A stretch of 64,000 nucleotides of DNA from Exophiala sp. HKRS030 (taxonomy: Eukaryota > Ascomycota > Eurotiomycetes > Chaetothyriales > Herpotrichiellaceae): contig JAHWDD010000004.1 of the NCBI GenBank assembly GCA_023897205.1, forward strand, positions 930,001 to 994,000. The letters are read 5' to 3'. Numbering within the stretch: the first letter of the stretch is position 1; each line of letters starts with the position of its first letter. The position numbers and the translations under genes are program-made. Below the pieces are notes generated by a model. That model had not been told where the DNA came from and did no database searches. It worked only from the letters and a program-made list of their open reading frames with translations. Positions 21,168 to 32,132 of the stretch are shown piece after piece.

Positions 21168-22567
21168 ATGGAAGAGGACGGACTGTCGATTCCAGGGGCT
21201 TTTCCAACCGCCCCAGAAGATAATACAGCAGCCTCACGCATCCCAAAGAGACGCTTTGTCGGAAGAAGGACCGCAGAATCACAGAACAAACACCAGCAGG
21301 ATGACAGAGTGAATCGCGATGAGACAGGCGCGATAGTAGAGAGAGGTCGGTGTTCTTCTTCTGGCCTCTGGCTCACCAATCCATTCACTGACACTGGGCA
21401 GTGCCTCGAAGGACCCCAAAAGCTTTAAACAATGTACCCACAGAAATCCTTGATGATCCTGATATCCAAGCTGCCATCGCCCTTCTTCCACTAAATTACA
21501 GCTTTGAAATTCCAAAGACCATTCATCGCATTCGATCCCTTCAGGCAAAAAGAATCGCATTACAATTTCCTGAGGGTTTGCTCATGTTTGCAACAACCAT
21601 CTCGGATATCTTGACCCAATTTTGTCCAGGTTCCGAAACATTGATCATGGGAGATGTCACATACGGTGCCTGCTGCATTGATGATTATACCGCGAGAGCT
21701 CTTGGCTGTGATCTGCTGGTACACTATGCGCACAGTTGTCTGATACCTGTGTCGGCTACCAAGATTGCCACACTGTATATCTTTGTAGATATCTCCATTG
21801 ATACTCAACATCTTGTAAGCACCCTGTCTCGGAATATCTCCCCTGGAAAAACCATTGCAATGGTGGGTACAATTCAATTCAACGCTACTTTGCATACAAT
21901 CCGACCTGCCCTGGAAGCCGAAGGGTTGAAATTGGTGGTCCCACAAGTTATGCCACTAAGCAAAGGTGAAGTCCTTGGTTGTACCGCGCCAAAAATTACA
22001 CAGCATGAGAAAGTTGATCTTCTCCTCTATTTGGGTGACGGTCGTTTCCACCTAGAAGCTGCAATGATTGCAAACCCTGACCTACCAGCATATCGATATG
22101 ATCCATACTCGAGGAAGCTAACTAGAGAGACATATGCACATGACGAGATGTTAGGCATGCGCTCGTCGGCAATCAAGACTGCGACAAAGGCCAAAAGATG
22201 GGGATTGATACTCGGTGCTCTTGGAAGACAAGGAAATCCACATACTTTGGCGCTGATAGAGAACCATCTAAATCAGCAAGGCATACCATTTGTCAATTTG
22301 TTGCTCAGTGAGATATACCCTGGAAAGCTTGCTCTCTTCGAAGATGTGGATTGTTGGGTCCAGATTGCCTGTCCTCGTCTGAGCATTGATTGGGGTTATG
22401 CCTTTCCTCGACCTTTGCTTACACCTTATGAGGCACTGATCGCCCTTGGGGCCCAAAAAGGCTGGGAGGAACAAGGCGAGACATATCCCGTGGATTATTA
22501 TGCGAACAATGGTCTAGGAAGAGCGACCGAGAAGGTTGCTGCACAAGTCGGCTTCGGTGTCGCTTGA
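21168..22567 (+). CDS. dph1: DPH1, diphthamide biosynthesis 3-amino-3-carboxypropyltransferase subunit
   Basis: With Dph2, Dph1 forms the non-canonical radical-SAM enzyme that transfers the aminocarboxypropyl group to the EF2 histidine, the first step of diphthamide synthesis. Exon 1 (21168-21345) encodes a variable leader with [12 protein letters not shown]. Exon 2 (21402-22567) encodes the core. The total is 447 residues. The three cluster cysteines are in [19 protein letters not shown] and [13 protein letters not shown]. The 56-nt intron has a weak GTCGGT donor, but the phase and the conserved [12 protein letters not shown] continuation support it. A branch-like CACTGAC lies 15 nt before the acceptor. 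The start at 21168 is the only ATG that fits the leader. Confidence 0.93.
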
Positions 22568-23426
22568 GTCGACTTTGTGGTTTACCTGTGGCTTAAGTTG
22601 AAGTCGTCAGTCAATGACCGCCGGCTGAATCATATCGACCTGCGGTGAAGATCACATGGCTGCATACTCTCTCGCTTCGATTCAGTCGGGCTTTTCTAAA
22701 AGAGGCAATCTAATCGGGCGAAGATGTGCTTCTAACCCAGACATCTGCCCTGCTCTGGCAAGTCATACGACTGAGTCCAGCAACCTATTTGGTCTGCCAA
22801 GTCTACGAGAAGACCGCTCTGGTCGGATATCAGCATTATCGCCTTCAGCCCTTTATGTTGAACTTAGAATTGCAGACGCTGTGTCACATGAGGATAGGCC
22901 TGCCTCATGTCGTACTCGGCAAAATCTCAGGCCTCGACTAGATGAACGGCTCTATCCCCTTGGAGGCGCATTAAAGTTGTCGAAGAGCAGGCCTTGATAT
23001 AGACAAATGACTTTTAATGACTTTACACGAGGAAATGAAATGTCGCCCGACCCAAGATGTGGGCTGGCCTCAGGTCTCATGATGATGAATGGAGTATCAA
23101 GCATGATTCGAGCCTTCAGAAGGCCCTCACTACATTCAGGCAGTGCGGGCGTTTGAGTAGAGCCTTGACAGCGACATTTCAACACAGACTGTACACTAGT
23201 TCAATAGGTGGTTGACACTGTCTTACCATCGATTTCTTGCTCTGCTGAGGCATTTTTAATACACGATTTTGCCTTGGATGTGTTTTGAATGTGAAGTCGT
23301 CGCCGGGAAATCCGCCTTTGGTATAGCTGGTCCTGCCCTTAGGGTATGGTCGTGACAGGTGTTCCTGTTGAAAATTGTCTTGGACTGATTTCCCGATTTC
23401 GCTTCTGAACAATGCTCAAGTATTTC
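22568..23426. other. Intergenic, no gene seen
   Basis: About 860 bases after DPH1. Short open frames on both strands have no family features. It begins a stretch to about 29.1 kb in which intact genes are few and gene fragments are common. Confidence 0.45.
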
Positions 23427-24000
23427 TCAGTACTCGAGAGCCATCCTCCGGCGCTCTCTGCGGCCTGTTTGACGCGTCCTCTTCCTCTCATATCTGCCAG
23501 CACAGCCCCGTTGTCTCTCTGATTCCGCTTTGTTAGCACGAGATGCGAGCTGTTGTTGTATCACATTAGACAGCCCATGAAATTCCTGAACAGTCCAATC
23601 GAACACACCGTCATATTCGAAGCCTTTACGGCGAAAGGGTCGATCGAACAAGTCCCGGAGGTGCTTATAACTAGGCTTCTCTTGATCATCCGTTTCACGA
23701 ATGTAGCTCATGTAAGTCGCACACTCCGTGGGGAGACCATGGCACATTTCGGTTACCTTGATCGTCTGCTTCCGCTCGAAAACAGGACTGTATTTTTCTT
23801 GCCGACTGGGAGCCTTCAGAACTTGCCAGGGAAGCGACCTCTGAAGAAAATATAAGACCATATACCCCAGTGACTCTAGGACGTCCAATCGTGACGGAGC
23901 TACAAGAGGCCTTGTTTTGGACGTGAGAACAACCGTGGAATACAATCACGCCACTTACCAACGTTCAAGTGGGCATTGACACTGGCATAGTGGCAGGTGC
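23427..24000 (-). pseudogene. Casein kinase I relic, C-lobe only
   Basis: Two exon-like pieces encode the C-terminal lobe of a CK1-type kinase. The first carries GTCHYASVNAHLNV and ends at donor GTAAGT (23958-23953). After a 59-nt intron (acceptor TAG, exon from 23899) comes APSRLDVLESLGYMVLYFLQ, then RSLPWQVLK, and later RKGFEYDGVFDW. These match the CK1 segments around GTxRYASxNxH, RRDDLESLGYxLxYF and FDYxFDW. The N-lobe, the ATP-binding loop, the HRD-type loop and a readable DFG are missing; the preceding 400 bases before the neighbouring kinase gene cannot encode them. The intact intron argues against a retrocopy. The piece ends in a basic tail (RKRTRQTGRRERRR). Truncation by rearrangement is likely. 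Confidence 0.6.
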
Positions 24001-24469
24001 CGGACCTTGCCCATAGGGCAGAGCATGTCATACAGCTCTGGAGGCGCATCATCCAAGGGCTACAGAAATACATGGCTTGGCGAGAAAGGGCTCTCGCCAG
24101 GCCCTCTTCCATCTCTTCTTCCTCCAGATGTCTGATCCGTGGCCGAAAGATCAACCCTGCAGGATATGGATGCTCGCTGATCCCGGATGAGGGGACAGAG
24201 TTCCTGCTGGTCACCACACAGAGCCGCAAACGGTGCCGCGGCCGCCACTCTTCCTCTGGAACATATTCATCCCGCGACCAAGTCGAGGAAACATTGGGCA
24301 TAGAAGCTGTATCCGTCCCATTTGGTCTGGGCTCAGATGTGTTGAGTCTTCCTCATTGATGGCTGGAAATTCTGTGTGCCAGACCTATCGATCCGCACAT
24401 TTGGGCCTCTCATACCGGCTATCGCCGCCTCCCATGGCTACGCATGCAGTGGCACGAATTTTCCGGCGC

Positions 24470-25915
24470 TCACGAAGCATCTGGCTGGTCCTTGGGCACA
24501 AATTGAGTAAGAAACTCATCTTCATAGAGGTCCTGCGCTGACGGCCTCTCTTCCGGAAGCCAACGAAAAATCTTGCGAGCGAGAGCGAGGAGCAGTTTCT
24601 TATCCTTGCCCTCCAGACGTATCTCACGCGACTCAAGAGTCTGGTCGGGAATCGGTGTCGCAGCAATCCAGTTGCCTTTGATCGTTAATGAGGCTATTCC
24701 AAGGGATATAGAGATACTACCAATTCTAGAACCAGGGATTCTTACCTTCTGAGTCCCAGTACTGACGACATCGATCGCTGCGATGTAAAAACTGCTTCGG
24801 CGGGGGTCCCATAAGAGAGACCATCTCAGCAAAGTGGAGTTCATCGTTCAAATGGCCGTCCTTGACGGCATAGAAGAGATTAGCGCTTTCGAATAGGCTC
24901 CAAATCTACCGATTTGTTAAAAGCGTCACATAAAATGTATCTTAGGGCGCTTTAATACGTACCATGACTCCAATAGACCAGATGTCTATCTTCGAGTCCC
25001 ATTCTATCCCAGCGATGATCTCAGGCGCTCGAAAAACCCCCGGCATGACGTCGCCAGAGTACTTTTGCCCCGGATTGCCGAAGCGAGCAGCGCCGAAATC
25101 AGTAATGACTGGCGGATTGTAGGTTGTTGGCATGGAATAAGATAGATAGATGGTGCGATCCGCTAAAACCTTACGTGGCGATGGGCTAGCCAGTTCGGCC
25201 AGTTCGACTTTAGATGTCGCAATGGCGTCGGCCCCGACTAGGATGTTGTTGGGCGACAGGTCTAGGATACTTCTTAATTAACACGGTGCGGTGCGGCCAG
25301 GTAAGACGACAGACCTGTATGCACTACCCCTGCCTGGTGCAAGAAGTCTAGGCCCGTCACAATCATGAACATAACTTTCTGCAAGAGGGTCTTTTCAAGA
25401 GCCCGGTTCTCGAACAGATCTCTCAAATTGGTCAAGGTAACGCCTAGTGTCTCGAAAACCAGACATTGGTGAAATCCATAAGGACCTCTGATACGGAAGT
25501 GGTCCAGCGACACGCGCAGCCTTTGCTTACCAGGGTGCTCTGCGTTAATAGACTTGATATGGTGAGAGATGGCCAATTCTTGTGTATCATCTTCTCCGAG
25601 GATGCAGACCTTAAGAGTGACTAGGGCATTTTCACTCGATAGCGGTCAGCAGGATACGACGGAAGCACAGGATACCAAAGTTGACTGACTGTAGATCCCG
25701 GCAAAGCCAGACGGTTGAGGCCGTGCCAAAGCCCAACTTTGCGACGACCTGGTACCTTGACTCGAAGACCTCGCCCAATCGGACGGGATAGAAATTTTGG
25801 CTTTGTAGCCAACGAGTCTCTCCTCCTCGAATTTTTCATGCTTCGGGAGGACCGCGAAGCCATTACTCGGAAAGATGCGAGGCTCAACAGACATCCTCCG
25901 TGCAGATGTGACCAT
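24470..25915 (-). CDS. SRPK-like serine/threonine protein kinase (one apparent 1-nt deletion)
   Basis: This is a protein kinase of the fungal SRPK-like class. Features in order are the [10 protein letters not shown] lead-in, [20 protein letters not shown] (glycine loop GFGTASTVW), VTLKVC (the VAIK-type Lys), the catalytic loop [12 protein letters not shown] (HxD Asp), DFGAAR (Mg-binding DFG), FRAPEII, and WSIGVM. The C-terminus is [17 protein letters not shown]. Exons are 25915-25676, 25620-25315, 25261-24963, 24905-24746 and 24675-24470, all GT-AG. Exon 1 loses frame in a T4/A4 run (25795-25798) between GYKAK and YPVRLG. Adding one base gives 404 codons exactly. Every catalytic residue I can check is present, so the gene may be functional. 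Such kinases are often accessory and multi-copy in moulds; substrates are unknown. The start at 25915 is tentative. Confidence 0.8.
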
Positions 25916-27290
25916 CCAGACCTGTTCAAGTCGCCTGGTGAGTCGAGGAGTAATCAGGTAGTTCCAGGGTACGGTTGGAGACCAGAAACGTAGTTGGGCC
26001 TTATAATACGTGGAAAGGCCAATGCCATCATCGTTATGGTGAGGAGGGCAGGTAGTCGGATGTAAAGGACAGGAAAGAGCGACGGGACAGGTTCTGCTGT
26101 AGCCTTGCCGTAGGCGGCTTGGCAGCCTTCACCCTATCTTGACGTCCAGTCACTTGGACCCTTAGTCCCGTGCTTGATTGCCCTTTGACCTATGGAGTAG
26201 ATTCGACGTATAAGTTGCCGCCGAAGCCACCCTTTTTCTGTTGGGGGTAGTAAAGCTTCGCATTAACAAGCAGCATCACACAAGTCTAGCAGCGACAGAC
26301 AGGCAGAAGAGGTTGTCTCCACTATCAATATCAAGGAAAAACTGTCTGATCGTACTGCACAGTACAAAGTCCACGAGTCCGACGCCTTTGAGCCTCCCAA
26401 GACCAAGCTAGCCCCTTTCGGCTGTATTCAGAGACCATGACCCTCTCGTCCAGTTCCCCCGCCGACACAACAACTCCCTTCACCGGTTTCTCCTGCTTCC
26501 ACTCTAGATGTATCTTTGAAGACCATTCCGATATGGAGATTTCAAGACCTAAGGCGCGGGCCTATTCGCTGCAACACCCGCCCCTTCGAATACGAAGCCA
26601 ACGCTGCCATTTGCCGAACAGGTAGCTCCAAAAGGTCTCCAACGCGCGAACCCTTACTTGACCAACAGCTAGAGAGGACTCACCTGGACAATGACATCAT
26701 ATCACACAGAACGTCTTAACCTCGCTGCTCTTCTTGTGGACAGGAATTAACACTGGACTTATGGAGTCGCGAGAGATAAAACCGGCAATGGAAGGATCCA
26801 ACCAATCATTCACACCTGCGCGCAGCCGACTTCTTGTTCGATAGCTCTGAAACCGCGATGAGCTACAGGCAGCAGCCGCGACTGGCCACCGAGTGCCGCA
26901 AGGGAGCACAACTGTTTTGACACCCGCGTTCTCTCGACTCAGTCAATCGCCATGGGCGGGTGGAAAGACCTTTGACCAGTTGTTCGTCGGCTGCAACTTC
27001 ATCGCCTTGATAAGCAAGATGGACCGTATCGCATCACCGTGGCCAACGATCCTGGCACGCTTCAGCCGTCAGATATGTACCATGGTATTCTGATTTACCG
27101 CCCCGTGGTACTAGAACGTTTCTTTCGTGAAACAGGCCCGTGTGTCTTCAGCGTCCCTCGGTTACAATAAGAACCAACCTACATAGCGAGAGTTCTCTGT
27201 ACTGTCATCAACCCTACATAGTCACCCTATTATTCCTCAGCAGAAGTTTGTAATTGTCCTTCTCGTTCCTAAACGTCCTTCACTGTCGAA
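25916..27290. other. Disordered stretch with coding-like debris
   Basis: No complete gene is visible. One plus-strand piece, about 26980-27172, reads GPYRITVANDPG and DMYHGILIYRPVVLERFF and stops at TAA, which looks like the end of a real protein. The frame upstream is closed by a TGA and I found no good splice acceptor. Around 26520-26700 another frame (PIWRFQDLRRGPIR) is similarly protein-like but isolated. These may be decayed exons of one unrecognised gene. Confidence 0.35.
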
Positions 27291-27741
27291 ATGCAGAGAA
27301 CCACTCCTCTTCTGATCAAGTATGTGGGTTCTACGTCCAAGCAAGCTCTCCCAGCGGCCTATCAGGCAGCTAGCGACGTAGCAACTGATGCAATGGAGAA
27401 TAAGGTAGGTAGAACATTCCTTCCACACACCCAAACTCTAGAGCCACCGTATACTGATTCCAGGGCTAGTATCCGAAAGTCCACGATGCCAAAATCCAGT
27501 AAGATCCCATCTTTCTCGATTGCTCGGAAGAGCTAGAAGCAACCATGCCACGGCTAACAACGACGCTGTAACCATTTAGAGGTTCCCAAGCTCACCTGTC
27601 GTTGAAGGATCCGAATGACCAGAAACCTGTCATTACCATCAGCTACCACACGGCCAAGGGCACCCGAGTGACCTCGGTCACGTGCATGAAGACAGCACCT
27701 TCATCGAATTCCCGTCTCGCAACGCATCGAAAGGCAAATGA
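27291..27741 (+). CDS. Small unrecognised protein of about 101 residues (three exons, one apparent 1-nt deletion)
   Basis: I infer exons 27291-27404, 27470-27498 (29 nt) and 27580-27741. The first reads MQRTTPLLIKYVGSTSKQAL, the middle YPKVHDAKI, the last HLSLKDPNDQKPVITISYHT. In the last exon the frame slips near a GG pair (27676-27677); with one base added it continues HVHEDSTFIEFPSRNASKGK and stops at TGA 27739-27741. The total then is 306 nt, 102 codons. The N-terminus is basic-hydrophobic and could be a mitochondrial presequence. I do not recognise the family. It lies in the fragment-rich island, so a decayed gene is also possible. Confidence 0.5.
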
Positions 27742-29082
27742 ATTGATTGACGAACGTCAAATCAATCATCGACTCTCCATTCTTTCCACCTGTGCGTCGT
27801 GGTGGCCGGCGCCCTAAGCAGTTGAAGCTGGAATTCTTGGAGGATGGTGAACAGAGCTTGGGAGGCTGATACCTCGCGATTGCCAGGGCGGTGCGTGGTA
27901 AACTAGAGGGGATTGTGTAAAATAAGATGCAAGTTTCATGAAACTGCGAGCGTGTGACTACTGCAGGCGGGTTCGAAAAGGAAGGCTCTTCGATCTTGTA
28001 GCCACGTCAGCTCCTCTTCTGCTTAGATACCAAGCGTACCAAAGGATTGTCAAGGGTGGTTGCCATAATGGTCGACGCACAGGCAACAACTATGATTCCA
28101 CCCTTCAACCGGTGAAGCGTTCATGGGTTGAAGTACAAGCAGGCTTTCACTCAGCTGTGCCGATACCAGCCAATGATTTGGTTTTGGCGCTTCCTGCCTC
28201 CCATCGGCATTGCTGCCTGCGGAAGAGTTGGCTCTCGATAATCGATGAGAGCCACTTGCTGCGTCTCGCTCGAAGCAGTTCGGGCACTGCTTCATTAATG
28301 CACAGATACGCAGGAGGTTCTTCACGCAAAAAAGGTTTTAGTGTCTTGAGTTGCCAGTCAGCAGCTTTCGACTGGTGATTCTCGCACCCCTAGAATGTTG
28401 TTGGTTCGGCGGGCACTGTACCAAAATCAGGCGCTTACTCTGTCTCACGCCGAAGGACCTAAGTATGACTCTTGCTGCCGGCCTTCTAGCTTTCCCGTAT
28501 GTCCACTCATCTTTGTCCAGCAAGATAGCGTCAGGCAGCAGTTCCAATCCAGAACCAGGCTGGGAGAGGCCGTTGAGGTTGAGGCGAAGCAGCCAATTGG
28601 AGGAAGGGGTTGGCACTGCCCCATTAGAGGGTTACCTTGATCATTTTCAAGCCGGTCCAAAGCACGTTGAATTCAACCAGGCCCTGATAGCATACTGCTT
28701 CTCTTAGTCCGGGAAGGGAAGATGCTGTGGGTGAGCGGTTCTGAGTTCTAACTGTGATAGTGGAAGCGGCGACCTAACGTAGGAAGGGACTCTTGGCATG
28801 GGGGGAAGCAGCCATCCAAAAGCGGCGGCACTGACGGCCAAATTCGGCGGAAAGCTTCCCTACGTAAAGAGATCGAGTCCTCCAATGGAATGGGAGTCTG
28901 AGGAGGAGTGGGAGTGTGTGCTTGTTTCTCCAATCTGATGCAGTGACCCGATGCCGAAATTTTTCCGGAGCACACTTCTTCCAACTCGGATCGACGTCTT
29001 CATTCGACTTGTAATAGATCCAACACGCTAAATCAAAGTACACCATCAGGCGCGTGTCCATACACTCAAGCCTTGGAGTGGC
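27742..29082. other. Intergenic region with scattered unrecognised open frames
   Basis: On the minus strand, 28330-28147 reads like protein (EEPPAYLCINEAVPELLRAR) but starts and stops abruptly. A plus frame from 27938 begins with CDYCRRVRKG, which superficially recalls a Zn2Cys6 finger but lacks the other cysteines. I cannot assemble a gene. The last 300 bases should hold the rgp1 promoter. Confidence 0.4.
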
Positions 29083-31396
29083 ATGCATTCGGACATTCAT
29101 GTCATTGTCCGCTTTCATGAACAGTCAGTGTTTGCGGGTGAAGAGTTACGATGTACAATCACTTTCAGGAATGTCGCCAACTTGACAGAACCAACCCCTC
29201 GACCTCGACAAAGCAGCAGACGAGAAAGTATCGGTCATCTTGCTGCTCAAATAGCTAAAAGTAATGCAGCAACGAGACCAAACCACAATGGACGGTCCAC
29301 TAATAGCAGCGACTTTTCCAACGATCTGAGTGGACGACCTCGCCCTCAAGGCTCTTATCATACACCTCACATCAGCAACGACATTGACAGTCATGTTCAA
29401 CGTCCTGGACATAAGCAACAAAGATCTGTTTCCATCATTTCTGTCACTTCTCCCATCGTCGGCGATGTGGGAGATCTAAGTACAAGCAGTTGGGCCAAAC
29501 AGCAGAGATTGAGTCACCAAAGGTCATCCACTGTGGGAAACCAACAAGGTATGTTGAAATTGTGTCTCGGCTGTGTCAGTTCCCAATATTGACTGAATAT
29601 GAGATGCCTTTCATCAAAACAATCGGAGACCATCGCCGACTGGCCTCCAGCTTCCAGGTAAACGGGGAAGAAACAGTCCTCTATCTCCTGGAACATCCAG
29701 AAGTCGCGAATCTACACCAGACTTTAGATTTCCGGCAGAACCACCAAAACCGCAGCTTGTTAGATCACAGCCTTCCAACGAGCTCGACCCCAAATCTGCA
29801 CTCTCATCAAAAGATCTTCGCGACAAAAATCAAGATGCGAGCGAGCGAAGCAGTGGCGATTTCTACTCGCTCAGTAATCATTCCCAAGAAACACTAATGT
29901 CAGAACAGCCTTCTATCATGTCAGAAGTTCGTCCTACCATCAATTACACTACTCAATATTCAAGACGACCGGCGCTGCGACCTCAACAAAGACCTCAAGC
30001 TGTTAACCTTTTGATGGGATACGCCCAACTTGGAGCAACATTTACACTAGATGCTTCTCTCATTGATCAATCTCATTTTGAAGAGGTCAAAAACAAGGGA
30101 TTCCTCGGAGGACAGGCCGGTGGTGGTGTCGTCGGAATCAAAAAGGCTCGGCCCACCAGTGGGTTCTTGGGCAGCTTTAATTTTAATAGCATTGGCGATT
30201 CACTAAGCACTTTGATGGGAGGTGAAAACATGAGTAGCGTCAAAGAAATGCAAGCTATCACTAATGCTAGAGCGATACCACTTCTCTCCACACCTCAATC
30301 TCTCCTATTTGTCGACCTACACCTCGAACCTGGCGACGACAAGAGCTACACCTTCATCTATCCGCTACCACATGGTCTACCCTCAAGCCATCGTGGAAAA
30401 GCCATTAAAATCTCATACAACCTAACGATTGGTGTTCAAGGGCTGCCAGGAAGTCGGGATGCGCACACAGTTCGACAAATCAACGTACCAGTCCGAGTCT
30501 TTTCTGGAGTCAATTTCGAGGGAGAAATCTTTGGACATGATCTCATGCAACCTCATGTCATCTTGCGAGACTTGGCCCGCACCAAATCCGTCTCATTAGC
30601 GGATGAGCAGGATGAAGTCCCAACCCCTGACCCTCAGAACAATGAAGCAACCACCGTCGAATTTCTGAAATTCGTGGATACCTTGCTGGACCGTCATCGA
30701 CGACGACAATCAAGTAGTGGTACAATGGATGCGTTCCAAAGCGGAAACGAGGGACATGATCACCGTCGGGCAGTCCAAGCTATCAACAGAGCAATCCATC
30801 TGGGCAATCAACTTTCGGACAGTGAAGCAAGTGCTAATCGATTCGAGATAGCCAGGAATGGTCTACGAGTGGCTGTCATCGTGATCGACCGACCTCTTCA
30901 CCGTCTAGGCGAAACAGTAACAGCTGTCATCGATTTCTCTGAAGCTGAGGTACCATGTGCCACGTTGCGTTCGACTCTGGAGACATCAGAAAAGGTCAGT
31001 CCTTCACTAGCAATCAGATCAGCCGCCACAATCAACAGGATCACGAGAAAAACTCATGTCGGAAAATCCGAAAATGTACTCTTTGCCCAACGAGCCACTT
31101 TTGCACCTAGTATACCGGGCTCGGCGACACCGACATTTGTCACCACTGGTGTCAATCTTGATTGGTGCCTTCGTTTCGAGTTTGGGACAATCAAGCATCA
31201 CGATGCTGAAGATGGTGACCCGAAATCAAAGTCGGAACTGCTTGAAGAGGTGATCAAGGATGAGCGTGGTGCTGTCAATGTCGCTATTGAATCATTGGAA
31301 TGCGAGACATTTGAAGTTGTCATCCCTTTCACGGTCTATGGTGATCTGGTGCCAGATGGTAAAGAAGGTGAGGATGTCGTCGGAATACCTATTTGA
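29083..31396 (+). CDS. rgp1: RGP1, subunit of the RIC1-RGP1 guanine nucleotide exchange factor for Ypt6/Rab6
   Basis: Rgp1 pairs with Ric1 at the Golgi and activates the Rab6-type GTPase Ypt6 in retrograde traffic. The arrestin-like N-terminus reads HVIVRFHEQSVFAGEELRCT, followed by a long Ser-rich linker. The conserved body includes LMGYAQLGATFTLDASLID, LLFVDLHLEPGDDKSYTF and the C-terminal beta-strands near FVTTGVNLDWCLRFEF. Two exons (29083-29548 and 29604-31396) give 752 residues. The donor is GTATGT, a TTGACTG branch lies 13 nt before the acceptor, and the phases match. The ATG at 29083 begins directly before the conserved strand. A long Ser/Arg-rich low-complexity region spans the splice site, where conservation cannot verify the junction. 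Confidence 0.88.
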
Positions 31397-32132
31397 TGGA
31401 CAAGTTGTGTCAGAATGCGGGAATATGATAGAGGGCCAGCAGGCGCCGGGAGTGTCTGGCGTCATCCACAATCAATTCGCGTTCGGTCACACCACTCCTG
31501 AACGAATTCCCACCGTTCAATGTCACTGGTTGTACGGACATGAGTTTCTAGCTGCAGGCCCTTCACAAGCTCGGTATGGTTCGATTTATTGCATGACGCC
31601 AGTAAGCACTGGCGAGATGGTAAAACTCAGAATACCCCTGACTTTGTGACAAAGAAAGAGCACCACTATGGGCGATAGTGCCAATGTTGCTCTCGATACT
31701 CATTGCGCGATCAAGGTACCGTCACAAGATGGCAAAATCAGAAGCCTCAAACCCGCACACGAAGAGAGGAGCACTGCCTGATAAATCAACCTGCTGTATT
31801 TGACCTGAGACCGCTGAGCATCTCTATGGTACGAGAAGAGCGGCAGAAGATGGCCGATGATATGCAGCAGCTTATATTTGATATCTTAGATGAATGAACA
31901 TAATGCGAACATGAATTTCCACGCCAAGCTGTCGCCGATATCTTCTACATACCTACATACCTACATACCTATGTAAGTATCTACCCATACCTATGTGTCC
32001 AAGGCTCAGACAGCCTAGGTCAACCCCACAATATCCCAATTAAACGGTGCCAAAAGCCCTCGTCTATTTCCCCCAAACACAGGCCTCTCCCGTTCGCCTG
32101 TCCCATCCTCCAACCGTCGACCATGCCACCTT
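31397..32132. other. Convergent 3' region with an 8-bp tandem repeat
   Basis: Between the rgp1 and acyl-CoA synthetase stop codons. It contains three tandem copies of TACATACC (31946-31969) followed by degenerate copies. A frame ending at 31897 (MADDMQQLIFDILDE) looks protein-like but has no start or family; I do not call it. Confidence 0.45.
31946..31969. repeat. Tandem repeat, 3 x TACATACC
   Basis: Three exact 8-bp copies, followed by TATG and a further imperfect ACCTATG copy. A simple microsatellite in non-coding DNA. Confidence 0.85.

Noticed and set aside
24001..24301. QAMYFC stretch as the missing DFG region of the CK1 relic
   Set aside because: The resemblance covers about six residues and the following sequence does not align; probably coincidence.
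27938..28378. Frame starting with a CDYCRR motif as a Zn2Cys6 transcription factor
   Set aside because: Only two of the six cysteines are present with correct spacing, and the rest of the frame is unlike that family.
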